30,263 nt of DNA from Pseudomonadota bacterium (GTDB lineage: Bacteria; Pseudomonadota; Gammaproteobacteria; Burkholderiales; Eutrophovitaceae), in contig PAHB01000032.1 in the NCBI GenBank assembly GCA_002704665.1, forward strand, positions 1 to 30,263. The letters are read 5' to 3'. A program made the translations under genes and the position numbers. The notes under the pieces are model-generated. The model was not told where the DNA came from. It saw nothing but the letters and a program-made list of their open reading frames with translations, and searched no databases. Of the stretch, positions 14,967 through 23,293 are shown piece by piece; the first letter of the stretch is position 1, and each line of letters begins with the position of its first letter.

Positions 14967-16100
14967 ATCGTTATCAAAAGCCACAACCCTTCCCCCATAA
15001 AACCCAACCTGCTCAGCAGGGGTGTTAGATCTAGAATTATTAATGACGTAAACGGTATCGACATTCATATTTTGGAGGCAGGGTTTCAAGATTCTAAAAG
15101 ACCCTTAGTATTACTCTTACATGGTTTTCCAGAGCTCGCCTATAGCTGGAGAAAAATTCTAGCTCCATTAGCTGAACAAGGTTTTCATGTTGTGGCCCCG
15201 GATCTCAGAGGCTATGGCAGAACTGTAACTTTAATGCATAAATATGAGGATAATCCATCGGATTTTTATATCCTAAATTTTGTGGAGGACATTACTCAGC
15301 TAACCTTCGCCCTTGGACACAACACCGTCAAGACTGTTGCCGGTCATGATTTTGGTTCTCCTGTTGCAGGTTGGTGTGCTCTGACCAGACCTGATGTTTT
15401 TTCATCGGTTGTATTGATGAGCGCTCCTTTCACTGGCGCTCCTAAAATAGAGCGTTCAAAAAATAAAATTCACAAAGATTTATTGGCCCTTATTCCGCCT
15501 CGTAAACACTATCAGTGGTATTACACAGAAAGAGGGGCTAACAACGATATGCTAAAAAGTAAGCAAGGCCTCAAGGCTTTTTTAAGAGCTTACTACCACA
15601 TGAAAAGCGGTGATTGGGAAGGTAACGAACCATACCAACTAAGCGATTGGAATGCGAGTCAGCTCTCACAACTACCACGTTACTACATCATGGACGCATC
15701 AAAAACTATGGCGGAGACCGTAGCTTCAGAAATGCCTTCCGAAAAAGAAATCCAAGAGTGCAAATGGTTGACCGATATCGAGCTAGATTTTTACGTTAAA
15801 GAATACAGTAGATCAAGTTTTCAGGGAGGCTTGAATTGCTATTGGAACACCACTAAATCTAGCTTTATTGAGCGCCTGTTAGAGTATAAAAACCATCAAA
15901 TAAAAGTGCCGTCGGCCTTTATCGCTGGAAAGATGGACTGGGGTGTTTTCCAAGTTCCAGGTGCTTTGAAGAAAATGGAGAAAGAAATCTGCAGCAGTTT
16001 TTTAGGAACCACCCTTATCGCCGGAGCTGGGCACTGGGTGCAGCAAGAAAATCCAAAAGAAGTAATACGCTTGATAGGTGAATTTATTAAAAACCATTAG
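14967..16100 (+). CDS. Epoxide-hydrolase-like alpha/beta hydrolase with a non-standard start
   Basis: The frame encodes HGFPELAYSW (oxyanion motif HGxP), the nucleophile elbow GHDFGSPVAG with aspartate, an acidic position in AGKMDWGVF and the histidine in GAGHWVQ, as in epoxide hydrolases and haloacetate dehalogenases, which form an ester on that aspartate. The usual first strand, here VNGIDIHILEAG, is encoded upstream of the first ATG/GTG/TTG-type codon (TTG at 15072), so the gene must start earlier. The frame is open back to a TAA at 14961-14963 with no standard start; an ATC at 14967 sits 7 bases after a perfect GGAGG (14955-14959). I use that as the likely start; a base error (ATG to ATC) is possible. 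From 15072 the protein would be 342 residues. Confidence 0.75.
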   Translation: MVIKSHNPSPIKPNLLSRGVRSRIINDVNGIDIHILEAGFQDSKRPLVLLLHGFPELAYSWRKILAPLAEQGFHVVAPDLRGYGRTVTLMHKYEDNPSDFYILNFVEDITQLTFALGHNTVKTVAGHDFGSPVAGWCALTRPDVFSSVVLMSAPFTGAPKIERSKNKIHKDLLALIPPRKHYQWYYTERGANNDMLKSKQGLKAFLRAYYHMKSGDWEGNEPYQLSDWNASQLSQLPRYYIMDASKTMAETVASEMPSEKEIQECKWLTDIELDFYVKEYSRSSFQGGLNCYWNTTKSSFIERLLEYKNHQIKVPSAFIAGKMDWGVFQVPGALKKMEKEICSSFLGTTLIAGAGHWVQQENPKEVIRLIGEFIKNH

Positions 16101-16143
16101 TGTGAGCTAGGTAAGTAATCCAGCCTTTAAGGATGAATCAAAA

Positions 16144-17202
16144 ATGAAAAACTATAAAGTAGCAGTTATTGCCGGTGACGGGATTGGGAAGGAAGTCATG
16201 CCTGAGGGCTTAAGGGTCCTCGAAGCTGCCGCCAAAAAATATAATTTCTCATTATCGTTGAGACAGTTTGATTGGAGCTGTCAAAATTACGAAAAACATG
16301 GTTGGTGGATGCCTCCCGATTGGCTCGAGCAACTCGGTGAAGTAGACACGATTTTTTTTGGAGCGACTGGCTGGCCGGAGTTGGTTCCTGACCACGTATC
16401 CCTTTGGGGCTCACTGATTCAATTTCGGCGAACCTTTGATCAATACGTTAACCTACGGCCTGTTAGGCTACTTTCCGGAATTCCGTCTCCTTTATCAAAC
16501 AGAGAGGTAGGAGACATTGACTATATGGTAGTTAGAGAAAATACCGAGGGCGAATATTCATCAATTGGTGGTCGCATCTTTGAGGGAACGGAAAGAGAAT
16601 TTGTTGTGCAGGAAACTGTGTTCACCCGAAAAGGAGTCGACAGAATCATGGACTACGCTTTCAAACTGGCAAAAAAACGACCGAAAAAACACCTCACGTC
16701 AGCCACGAAATCAAATGGAATATCGATCACCATGCCGTATTGGGATGAACGTTTTCAGGCTATGGCAAAAAAACATGATGACGTCACAGTTAGTCAATAT
16801 CATATTGATGGGTTGACAATTCAGCTAATTTTAGACCCGACACGGTTTGATGTCATCGTGGGCTCCAACTTGTTTGGCGATATAATATCTGATCTTGGTC
16901 CTGCAACTACCGGCACGATCGGGATCGCACCGTCAGGAAATATAAATCCGGAGAAAGTTTTCCCCTCCCTTTTCGAACCAGTCCATGGTTCAGCTCCTGA
17001 TATTTTTGGCAAAATGGTTGCCAATCCCATAGCGCAAATCTGGTCCGCATCCATGATGCTTGATCACTTAGGTGAAACCGAGGCCGGAAAATCCATTATG
17101 CATGCCATCCAGCTATGTGTTAAGGATGGTCCAAGGACCCCTGACATGGCGGGAAACGCGACCACGACAGAACTGGGAAAAGAAATCGCGTCCCTAGTCT
17201 GA
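16144..17202 (+). CDS. Tartrate dehydrogenase / D-malate dehydrogenase-like, NAD-dependent
   Basis: The 352-residue protein belongs to the isocitrate/isopropylmalate dehydrogenase family, which oxidises and decarboxylates 2-hydroxy acids using NAD and a divalent metal. VIAGDGIGKEV starts the fold; VVRENTEGEYSS, FGDIISDLG and EPVHGSAPDI (with nearby NP) are family blocks. The FDWSCQNYEKHGWWMPPDW segment and the RRTFDQYVNLRP block fit the tartrate/D-malate (TtuC/DmlA) branch better than LeuB, which has different wording there. An AAGGATG site precedes the ATG by about 9 bases. It is followed after 10 bases by a crotonase-family gene, with which it is probably co-transcribed. Confidence 0.8.
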   Translation: MKNYKVAVIAGDGIGKEVMPEGLRVLEAAAKKYNFSLSLRQFDWSCQNYEKHGWWMPPDWLEQLGEVDTIFFGATGWPELVPDHVSLWGSLIQFRRTFDQYVNLRPVRLLSGIPSPLSNREVGDIDYMVVRENTEGEYSSIGGRIFEGTEREFVVQETVFTRKGVDRIMDYAFKLAKKRPKKHLTSATKSNGISITMPYWDERFQAMAKKHDDVTVSQYHIDGLTIQLILDPTRFDVIVGSNLFGDIISDLGPATTGTIGIAPSGNINPEKVFPSLFEPVHGSAPDIFGKMVANPIAQIWSASMMLDHLGETEAGKSIMHAIQLCVKDGPRTPDMAGNATTTELGKEIASLV

Positions 17203-17212
17203 TAGGAAAATC

Positions 17213-18076
17213 ATGTTAGATAACTTCGAAACAATACAATGCAGCAAAACTCGCGGAATATTGACAATATTTTTTAATAGATCGAAAAGTCTTAACAGTT
17301 TTACTCATCAAATGATGATCGAATTAATTAAAGCTGTGGATTATGCTGAGAACGATGATTCTGTTAGAGCCATAATATTTACTGGAAAGGGGCGAGCATT
17401 TTGTGCAGGGGCTGACCTCTCTAAGAAGGGAGAAACATTTGATTTTTCAAAACGCAAAGACAAGGTTAATGGCATAGCGCCTGACGAAGGTGGTCTTTTA
17501 ACTCTCAGGCTTTTCGACTGTAAAAAACCCCTCATTGCTGCAGTTAATGGTCCCGCGGTAGGAATTGGTGCGACTCTACAACTTCCGATGGATATACGAA
17601 TAGGATCCTCCCTCGCCCGGTTCGGTTTTGTTTTTTCCAACCGTGGACTTGTTCCAGAGGCATGCTCGAGTTGGTTTTTGCCCAGAATTGTTGGCATCTC
17701 AAAAGCGTTAGAATGGTGCTTTAGCGGGGATGTATTTGACGCCAATCAGGCCCTTCAAGCAGGCCTAATTAAAGAAATTACCACTCCCGAAAAACTAATG
17801 CCCCGTGCAGTTGAAATTGCAACAGAGCTGACAAAAAAATCCTCACCGGTATCAATTGCATTAACCCGCCAAATGATGTGGAAAATGCTGGGTGCTGACC
17901 ACCCAATCGAGGCACACAAAATCGACTCACGTGGTATTCAAATTAGGGGAAGTTCGAGGGACGGAATTGAAGGAATTAAATCTTTTTTAGAAAAACGACC
18001 AGCAAATTTCATAGATTCAGTGAACAAGGACATGCCTGATTATTACCCGTGGTGGAAACCACGGAATTTCGATTAA
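17213..18076 (+). CDS. Crotonase-family enoyl-CoA isomerase-like protein
   Basis: The 287-residue protein has the crotonase CoA block AFCAGADLSKKGE and an oxyanion segment NGPAVGIGATLQLPMD. The first hydratase glutamate (GCE in the other crotonase of this window) is absent (GAT here), and the second is moved: LVPEACSSWFLPRIVG puts the acid after the proline, as in delta3-delta2-enoyl-CoA isomerases of the ECI2 type. So it more likely shifts a double bond than adds water. The ATG at 17213 has an AGGAAA site before it. A C-terminal tail ending YYPWWKPRNFD is distinctive. It is convergent with the haloacid dehalogenase-like gene, 10 bases away. Confidence 0.8.
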   Translation: MLDNFETIQCSKTRGILTIFFNRSKSLNSFTHQMMIELIKAVDYAENDDSVRAIIFTGKGRAFCAGADLSKKGETFDFSKRKDKVNGIAPDEGGLLTLRLFDCKKPLIAAVNGPAVGIGATLQLPMDIRIGSSLARFGFVFSNRGLVPEACSSWFLPRIVGISKALEWCFSGDVFDANQALQAGLIKEITTPEKLMPRAVEIATELTKKSSPVSIALTRQMMWKMLGADHPIEAHKIDSRGIQIRGSSRDGIEGIKSFLEKRPANFIDSVNKDMPDYYPWWKPRNFD

Positions 18077-18086
18077 AAACCTTCAG

Positions 18087-18809
18087 TCATACTTTCAATG
18101 CTGTTGCCAATGCAGAAAAATCATCTACAACGATATCAAATGAATCCGGCGTAATTTTCTCTTTTTCTGACCACGGAGCAACTTCATCACCCCATTCCCG
18201 AGACCGAGATACAAAAGCGGTACGATAACCGCAGTCTCGCGCCGCATTTAAATCCCAGGGGTGCGCAGCCACCATAAGGCATTCGGAGGGATCAACCTGT
18301 AAATAGGCCGCCACTTTTTCGTAGGGTTCCGGCAACATTTTGTACTTTCCAATCCCCTCGCATGAAAACACAGCATCCCATACCAAATTATTGTGTCGAG
18401 CCGTATCCATAATCAATCGATAACTGAGTATAGTAAAAGAGCACACCAGAAAGTCGCTACGCAGTCTTTCGATTGTCGAGGAAAAATCAGGCCAGCAATC
18501 AAATCGATGTGGCGTATCGTAAGCTATAAATTGAATATCCTTTTCTGAAAATTGATCTATTTTTTCTTCAGACAGGACCTCTCTCAAGCAAAATTCATGT
18601 GCCCCGTCAAAATTATATTCTGGGGCTCTAAACTCTCCAAGCTGGAGCATCGCGCTCATGGACTTTGTACGTAGCTTGTTTGCCAATTTTGCCCAATCTT
18701 TTTTCAAACCATATTTCTCCCCAATTAACTTAAAAGCATCACGAAAACCAGAATGCCAGTCGAGTACAGTACCTCCAGTATCAAAAGTTAAAACCTTAAT
18801 TTTATTCAT
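18087..18809 (-). CDS. Haloacid dehalogenase type II-like hydrolase
   Basis: The 240-residue protein is in the HAD superfamily. Motif I is FDTGGTVLDW with nucleophile Asp10 and, as in L-2-haloacid dehalogenases, no second aspartate two residues on (phosphatases normally have it). Motif II falls in VCSFTILSY, motif III lysine in GKYKMLPEPY, and motif IV is AAHPWDLNAARDCGYRTAF, a phrase typical of the type II branch. It could remove halogen from short 2-halo acids or act on a different substrate; the family is often annotated this way without tests. The upstream gene is the LOG-family protein on the same strand, 30 bases away. Confidence 0.8.
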   Translation of the reverse strand: MNKIKVLTFDTGGTVLDWHSGFRDAFKLIGEKYGLKKDWAKLANKLRTKSMSAMLQLGEFRAPEYNFDGAHEFCLREVLSEEKIDQFSEKDIQFIAYDTPHRFDCWPDFSSTIERLRSDFLVCSFTILSYRLIMDTARHNNLVWDAVFSCEGIGKYKMLPEPYEKVAAYLQVDPSECLMVAAHPWDLNAARDCGYRTAFVSRSREWGDEVAPWSEKEKITPDSFDIVVDDFSALATALKV

Positions 18810-18839
18810 CGACCTTAATTCCCTTAAAATGTTTTCAAC

Positions 18840-19400
18840 TCATAAATATTGCTCGAGGCTGGCGTTCAGATCGTAAAAAATTCTTTCGATATCGGTGCCA
18901 ACACATAACAATTTTTTGTGTGAAACTTTAATAAAGTCCTCTTGATACATTACCTCGATAAAATGCAGAAGAAAATCGTAAAAACCATTAACATTAAGGA
19001 GGCCTATAGGTTTTTTATGAATACCAAGTTGCAACCAAGTCCAAGCCTCGAACGCTTCTTCCATTGTACCAACCCCGCCCGGCAATACAATAAAAGCATC
19101 TGCAAGTTGATACATTTTTTGTTTCCTTTGATGCATAGAATCAACAATTAGTAGTTTATGAACCGCAGGGTTAGCCAACTCTTTATCATATAACAGTCGC
19201 GGAATAACCCCGAGAACCTCCCCACCCGCTTGTGATACTGCATTCGCAAGTAATCCCATTAAGCCAACCTGCCCTCCTCCAAATATTAGGCGGATTTTAT
19301 TTTTAGCCAGATACTTACCGAGAGAAGCTGCTTTACTCGCATAAATTCCTGTCGATCCCTCGCGGGAGCCACAAAAAACGCAGACATTTTTTACCGACAT
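18840..19400 (-). CDS. LOG-family protein (nucleoside 5'-monophosphate phosphoribohydrolase-like)
   Basis: The 186-residue protein has the LOG-family signature: VCVFCGSREG near the start, GGGQVGLMG at 41-49, SMHQRKQKM at 88-96 and PGGVGTMEE at 107-115. The family includes cytokinin-activating LOG enzymes and was long misnamed lysine decarboxylase; many bacterial members cleave nucleoside monophosphates at the glycosidic bond. The cellular role in this organism cannot be told. I chose the ATG at 19400, which has GGAG nine bases before it and gives the family N-terminus, over an in-frame GTG at 19421. It lies between the Lrp-type regulator and the dehalogenase-like gene, all on the minus strand. 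Confidence 0.88.
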   Translation of the reverse strand: MSVKNVCVFCGSREGSTGIYASKAASLGKYLAKNKIRLIFGGGQVGLMGLLANAVSQAGGEVLGVIPRLLYDKELANPAVHKLLIVDSMHQRKQKMYQLADAFIVLPGGVGTMEEAFEAWTWLQLGIHKKPIGLLNVNGFYDFLLHFIEVMYQEDFIKVSHKKLLCVGTDIERIFYDLNASLEQYL

Positions 19401-19425
19401 ACTCACGCTCTCCACCCTCACCCCG

Positions 19426-19899
19426 TTATATTGGTATCGGTAAAGCTGTTTTATACTTCACCTGTTTCAAAGAAAAGCTAGACTTTATGTTTCCTACACC
19501 TGGAACCTTGGATAAAAAGTCAAGAATAAAGTGCTCTAACGCCTGTATATCAGTCACTATTACTCTCAGCAAATAATCTGACTCTCCGGTCATTAAATAA
19601 CATTCCATAACCTCAGCCCTCTTTAAAACCGCGCTTTCAAAATTCTCAAGCACTGCTTCAACCTGTTTTTCAAGAGTAACGTGAATAAAGACACTAACTT
19701 TGAGCCCAACCTTGATGGGATCCAACAGCGTTACATAACGATCTATGTACCCGGCTGCTTTCAACGATCGAACCCGAGCCAAGCATGGCGATGGCGATAA
19801 ACCAACCTCCCTGGATAATTCGACGTTTGTTAGATCGGCATTGGTTTGTAAAAGAGTCAATATTTTCCAATCCACTACATCTAACTTTTTATCTAGCAT
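19426..19899 (-). CDS. Lrp/AsnC family transcriptional regulator
   Basis: The 157-residue protein has the family's two parts: an N-terminal helix-turn-helix (WKILTLLQTNADLTNVELS, then VGLSPSPCLARVRSLKAAGYI) and a C-terminal ligand/oligomer domain including ECYLMTGESDYLLRV. Such regulators respond to amino acids or related small molecules. The frame is open upstream to 20073, but ATG 19899 gives the normal length and N-terminus and has AGGTGG close before it. It is divergent from aceE over a 152-base spacer, making aceE a candidate target besides itself. In E. coli the regulator next to aceE is PdhR, a different family. Confidence 0.92.
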   Translation of the reverse strand: MLDKKLDVVDWKILTLLQTNADLTNVELSREVGLSPSPCLARVRSLKAAGYIDRYVTLLDPIKVGLKVSVFIHVTLEKQVEAVLENFESAVLKRAEVMECYLMTGESDYLLRVIVTDIQALEHFILDFLSKVPGVGNIKSSFSLKQVKYKTALPIPI

Positions 19900-19988
19900 A
19901 TTCCACCTAAATTTTATTGATTTATGATATTTTATTCTATTAATTAGGAAAATAGTAATAAATAAAAAATTAAATGCTTTAAAAATTA

Positions 19989-20005
19989 CGGTAGTATTTG
20001 TACCG
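19989..20005. promoter_or_regulatory. Inverted repeat in the Lrp-aceE control region
   Basis: CGGTA (19989-19993) and TACCG (20001-20005) form 5-base arms around a 7-base spacer, 47-63 bases upstream of the aceE start. It is the only GC-containing dyad in an otherwise AT-rich region. Length and position suit an operator, possibly for the adjacent Lrp-type regulator, but 5-base arms are weak evidence. Confidence 0.3.
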
Positions 20006-20051
20006 CGAGTAATAGCAAAGGTGGGTAAGATATCAAGAACTCGGAGGAAAA

Positions 20052-22751
20052 TTGAATAGCCCTGAAGAAACAAAAAAATTAGCCACAGCTTTGAAGGATC
20101 TACCTACTGATGTCGATCCTGTGGAGACTGCTGAATGGGTTGAAGCTTTTCGACAAACAATACATGTCGAGGGAGAAGACAGGGCCGAGTTTCTCCTAAG
20201 AACCTTAGTCAATGTAGCTAGAGAAAATAAAATCTCCCTTTCTGGCACCCTGCAGTCGCCGTATTTCAATACAATAAGCCCGGATCAACAACCATTTTTT
20301 TCTGGAGAACCGAAGCTAGAGAAAAAAATTTCAGCCCTAGTAAGGTGGAATGCACTAGCGATGGTTGTAAAAGCTAACAGACGCCATCCTGAGCTCGGAG
20401 GGCATATTGCTACCTATGCGTCCTCAGCAGATTTGTTTGAAGTAGGCTTTAATCATTTTTTTAAGGCTGGGGAAGATGGCGATTTTGTATACTTTCAACC
20501 CCACTCAGCTCCAGGTGTTTATGCTAGGGCTTTTTTAGAGGGACGCTTGACTCGCCAACAGTTAGATAATTATCGAAGAGAATCTGGAGGAAACGGCTTG
20601 TCTTCCTACTGCCACCCTTGGTTAATGCCAGACTTTTGGCAATTTCCAACGGGATCCATGGGGCTCGGACCGATAAATGCTATTTACCAGGCAAGGTTCA
20701 TGCGATATTTAGAGAATAGAGACATCATTCGGGGAAAGGGCAGAACAGTCTGGTGTTTTGTGGGTGATGGAGAGATGGATGAACCGGAGTCTCTAGCAGC
20801 TTTATCACTCGCCGCTCGTGAAAAACTGGATAATTTAATTTTTGTCGTAAATTGTAACCTGCAAAGGTTGGACGGACCAGTTAGAGGCAATGGTTCAATA
20901 ATCCAAGAACTCGAAGGTTTGTTTGCCGGGGCCTCGTGGAAAGTCATAAAAGTCTTGTGGGGATCGAATTGGGATCCACTTTTCGCAAAAGACAAACATA
21001 ATCTTATTCTGAGGAGACTCCATGAAATGGTTGATGGGGAGTTACAAACCTATGCTGCAATGGATGGGCGTTTTAACCGTGAACGTGTGTTCCACAAATA
21101 TCCTGAATTAAGAAATTTAGTCGCACATCTCAGTGACGATGACATCGACCAATTGCAACGCGGGGGACACGATCCCCTAAAAATTCATGCAGCCTACCAT
21201 CAAGCACAAGCAACCCAAGGAACACCAACCGTAATACTCGCCCAAACCAAAAAAGGTTTTGGAATGGGTAATTGGGGACAAGGAAAAATGGGAGCACATC
21301 AGCAAAAGAAATTGGAATTGGATGCGCTTATGGCATTTAGAGAGCGCTTCGAACTAGACATTTCAGACGAGGATGTTAAAGAGTTGAATTTTGTAAAACC
21401 TCCTCGAAATAGTAGGGAGATGGAGTATCTTCATGAACAAAGAAAAAAACTTGGCGGCTATTTGCCATCAAGGAGAACCCGGGCTGATAACCCAATATCA
21501 ACGCCTGAGGATATTTTCTCAAAAATCAACAAAGGATCAGGTAAACGCGAACTATCAACCACGATGGTGTTTGTTAATCTACTTTCAACATTATTAAAGG
21601 ACGAATCTTTAGGGAAAAAAATAGTTCCAATTGTTGCTGATGAAGCAAGAACTTTCGGAATGCAAGCTTTGTTTAGGCAGATTGCTATTTACTCGCCATT
21701 TGGCCAATTCTATGAACCCGAGGACAAAGATGAACTGCTCTTTTACAAAGAATCAAGCAAAGGACAAATACTTGAAGAGGGAATAACGGAGGCCGGAGCC
21801 ATTTCGTCATGGATTGCAGCGGCAACTTCGTATTCCACCTTTAACACCCAGACGCTGCCCTTTTATATTTTTTACTCCTGCTTTGGTTTTCAAAGGATAG
21901 GAGACCTTATATGGGCCGCCGGTGATTCGCGAGCTCGTGGCTTTCTTATCGGCGCAACAGCAGGGCGAACAACATTGTCTGGAGAAGGATTACAACATGA
22001 GGATGGATCTAGCCATTTGTTAATGTCAACTGTGCCAAACTGCGTTTCTTACGATCCTGCTTTTGGATACGAACTTGCTATAATTATTAAAGACGGAATA
22101 AAGCGCATGCTTGCGGACCAGGAGGATGTTTTCTATTACATCACAGTCATGAACGAAAACTACATTCAGCCACCGTTACTCGAAGGCTCTGAAGAAGGAA
22201 TCGTTAGAGGTATGTATCTACTTACAAACCAAAAAAATACAGAAAAGAAAGAGAAATCGCATGTCCAACTTTTAGGATCAGGGGTCATATTGAACGAGGT
22301 TTTAAAGGCCGCAATTCTACTAAAAAATGACTGGGGCATTACAAGTGATGTTTGGAGTGTGACAAGCTTTACAGAGCTACAAAGAAATGGCCAAAGCACT
22401 GATAGAAAAAACAAGCTTAATACTAAATCAAGGCCGCAAAAATCATGGGTTGAATCGTGCCTTAACGATTCGAAGGGTCCAGTTATTGCGGCAACTGATT
22501 ACATGTGTGGCGTCTCCGAACTTATTCGACCATGGGTAAAAAAGGAATATTACACACTAGGAACCGATGGATACGGCCGAAGTGATACTCGGGAAAATTT
22601 GAGAGATTTTTTTGAAGTCAGCGAAAAACATATAGCTTTGACCGCGCTCTATGCGTTGTCAAAAGAAAAAATAATCTCCGAAAAAATCCTGCAAAACGCA
22701 ATTGACAAATATTCGATCGCGACCGACACTCCAGACCCTTGGCGAAGATGA
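20052..22751 (+). CDS. aceE: Pyruvate dehydrogenase E1 component, homodimeric type
   Basis: The 899-residue protein is the thiamine-diphosphate-dependent E1 of pyruvate dehydrogenase, which decarboxylates pyruvate and passes the acetyl group to lipoyl-E2. The thiamine motif runs from VGDGEMDEPESLAAL to NLIFVVNCNL. DVDPVETAEW near the start and a HEDGSSHLL block are signature segments of the large homodimeric E1. Length is normal (about 880-900). The start is TTG at 20052 with GGAGG five bases before it. Unusually, no E2 (aceF) or E3 (lpd) follows; instead its stop overlaps a TlpA-like gene. Divergent from an Lrp-type regulator. Confidence 0.96.
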   Translation: MNSPEETKKLATALKDLPTDVDPVETAEWVEAFRQTIHVEGEDRAEFLLRTLVNVARENKISLSGTLQSPYFNTISPDQQPFFSGEPKLEKKISALVRWNALAMVVKANRRHPELGGHIATYASSADLFEVGFNHFFKAGEDGDFVYFQPHSAPGVYARAFLEGRLTRQQLDNYRRESGGNGLSSYCHPWLMPDFWQFPTGSMGLGPINAIYQARFMRYLENRDIIRGKGRTVWCFVGDGEMDEPESLAALSLAAREKLDNLIFVVNCNLQRLDGPVRGNGSIIQELEGLFAGASWKVIKVLWGSNWDPLFAKDKHNLILRRLHEMVDGELQTYAAMDGRFNRERVFHKYPELRNLVAHLSDDDIDQLQRGGHDPLKIHAAYHQAQATQGTPTVILAQTKKGFGMGNWGQGKMGAHQQKKLELDALMAFRERFELDISDEDVKELNFVKPPRNSREMEYLHEQRKKLGGYLPSRRTRADNPISTPEDIFSKINKGSGKRELSTTMVFVNLLSTLLKDESLGKKIVPIVADEARTFGMQALFRQIAIYSPFGQFYEPEDKDELLFYKESSKGQILEEGITEAGAISSWIAAATSYSTFNTQTLPFYIFYSCFGFQRIGDLIWAAGDSRARGFLIGATAGRTTLSGEGLQHEDGSSHLLMSTVPNCVSYDPAFGYELAIIIKDGIKRMLADQEDVFYYITVMNENYIQPPLLEGSEEGIVRGMYLLTNQKNTEKKEKSHVQLLGSGVILNEVLKAAILLKNDWGITSDVWSVTSFTELQRNGQSTDRKNKLNTKSRPQKSWVESCLNDSKGPVIAATDYMCGVSELIRPWVKKEYYTLGTDGYGRSDTRENLRDFFEVSEKHIALTALYALSKEKIISEKILQNAIDKYSIATDTPDPWRR

Positions 22752-23293
22752 AATATAGTTTAAATCTCATAAAAATAGCCGTCTTTTTGTCAAGCTTTTT
22801 AATATTTCTATTCATATCGTCTCCGACTTTTTCTGATGCGGAGAAGTTAAAAAAGTGGGACGGTGCTGGCGATGTAAATCTAAAATTTTCAGATCTTGGA
22901 GGCAATATTTTAGAACTTAAGGATTTTCGAGAATCCGTTATTCTCCTGAATTTTTGGGCAAGTTGGTGCGCCCCATGTGTCAACGAAATGCCGGCTTTAA
23001 TCAAACTTTCCGAAAAATTCAAAGATTTTTCGTTCAAGTTAGTAATGGTAAATTTTGGTGAAAATACACAAAAAGTAAGAGATTTTTCGAAATCACTTTC
23101 CAATCCATCAGATATCTATTTGGATCAAGATAAACTGTCGGGCAACTTTTGGGTCACAAAAGGGCTTCCTGTGACGTACTTAATTAACAAAAAAGGACAA
23201 ATTACGCACATGGTTATGGGGGAAGTTGATTGGAACCATGAATCGATTGAAAAAATTATCAGAAAACTTTTCAGGTCTTTTGAAAATGAATAG
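22748..23293 (+). CDS. TlpA-like thioredoxin-fold protein, exported
   Basis: The 181-residue protein has an N-terminal signal or anchor helix (about residues 7-25) and a thioredoxin fold with WCAPC at 73-77 in the NFWASWCAPC context, and a cis-proline in GLPVTYLI. This is the TlpA/ResA group of periplasmic thiol-disulphide reductases, which often reduce haem-binding or copper-binding cysteines during cytochrome assembly. The ATG at 22748 overlaps the aceE stop (ATGA), so I prefer it to a TTG at 22739. Its own stop overlaps the start of the SulP gene. Its genomic coupling to aceE has no obvious biochemical explanation. Confidence 0.88.
   Translation: MKYSLNLIKIAVFLSSFLIFLFISSPTFSDAEKLKKWDGAGDVNLKFSDLGGNILELKDFRESVILLNFWASWCAPCVNEMPALIKLSEKFKDFSFKLVMVNFGENTQKVRDFSKSLSNPSDIYLDQDKLSGNFWVTKGLPVTYLINKKGQITHMVMGEVDWNHESIEKIIRKLFRSFENE

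Noticed and set aside
19900..20073. N-terminal extension of the Lrp-type regulator
   Set aside because: The extra 58 residues do not fit the family, would run through the aceE promoter region, and a good start with a ribosome binding site exists at 19899.
22618..23103. Antisense frame of about 160 codons across the aceE 3' end and the TlpA-like gene
   Set aside because: It overlaps two clear genes, and the peptide has no domain, signal or ribosome binding site.
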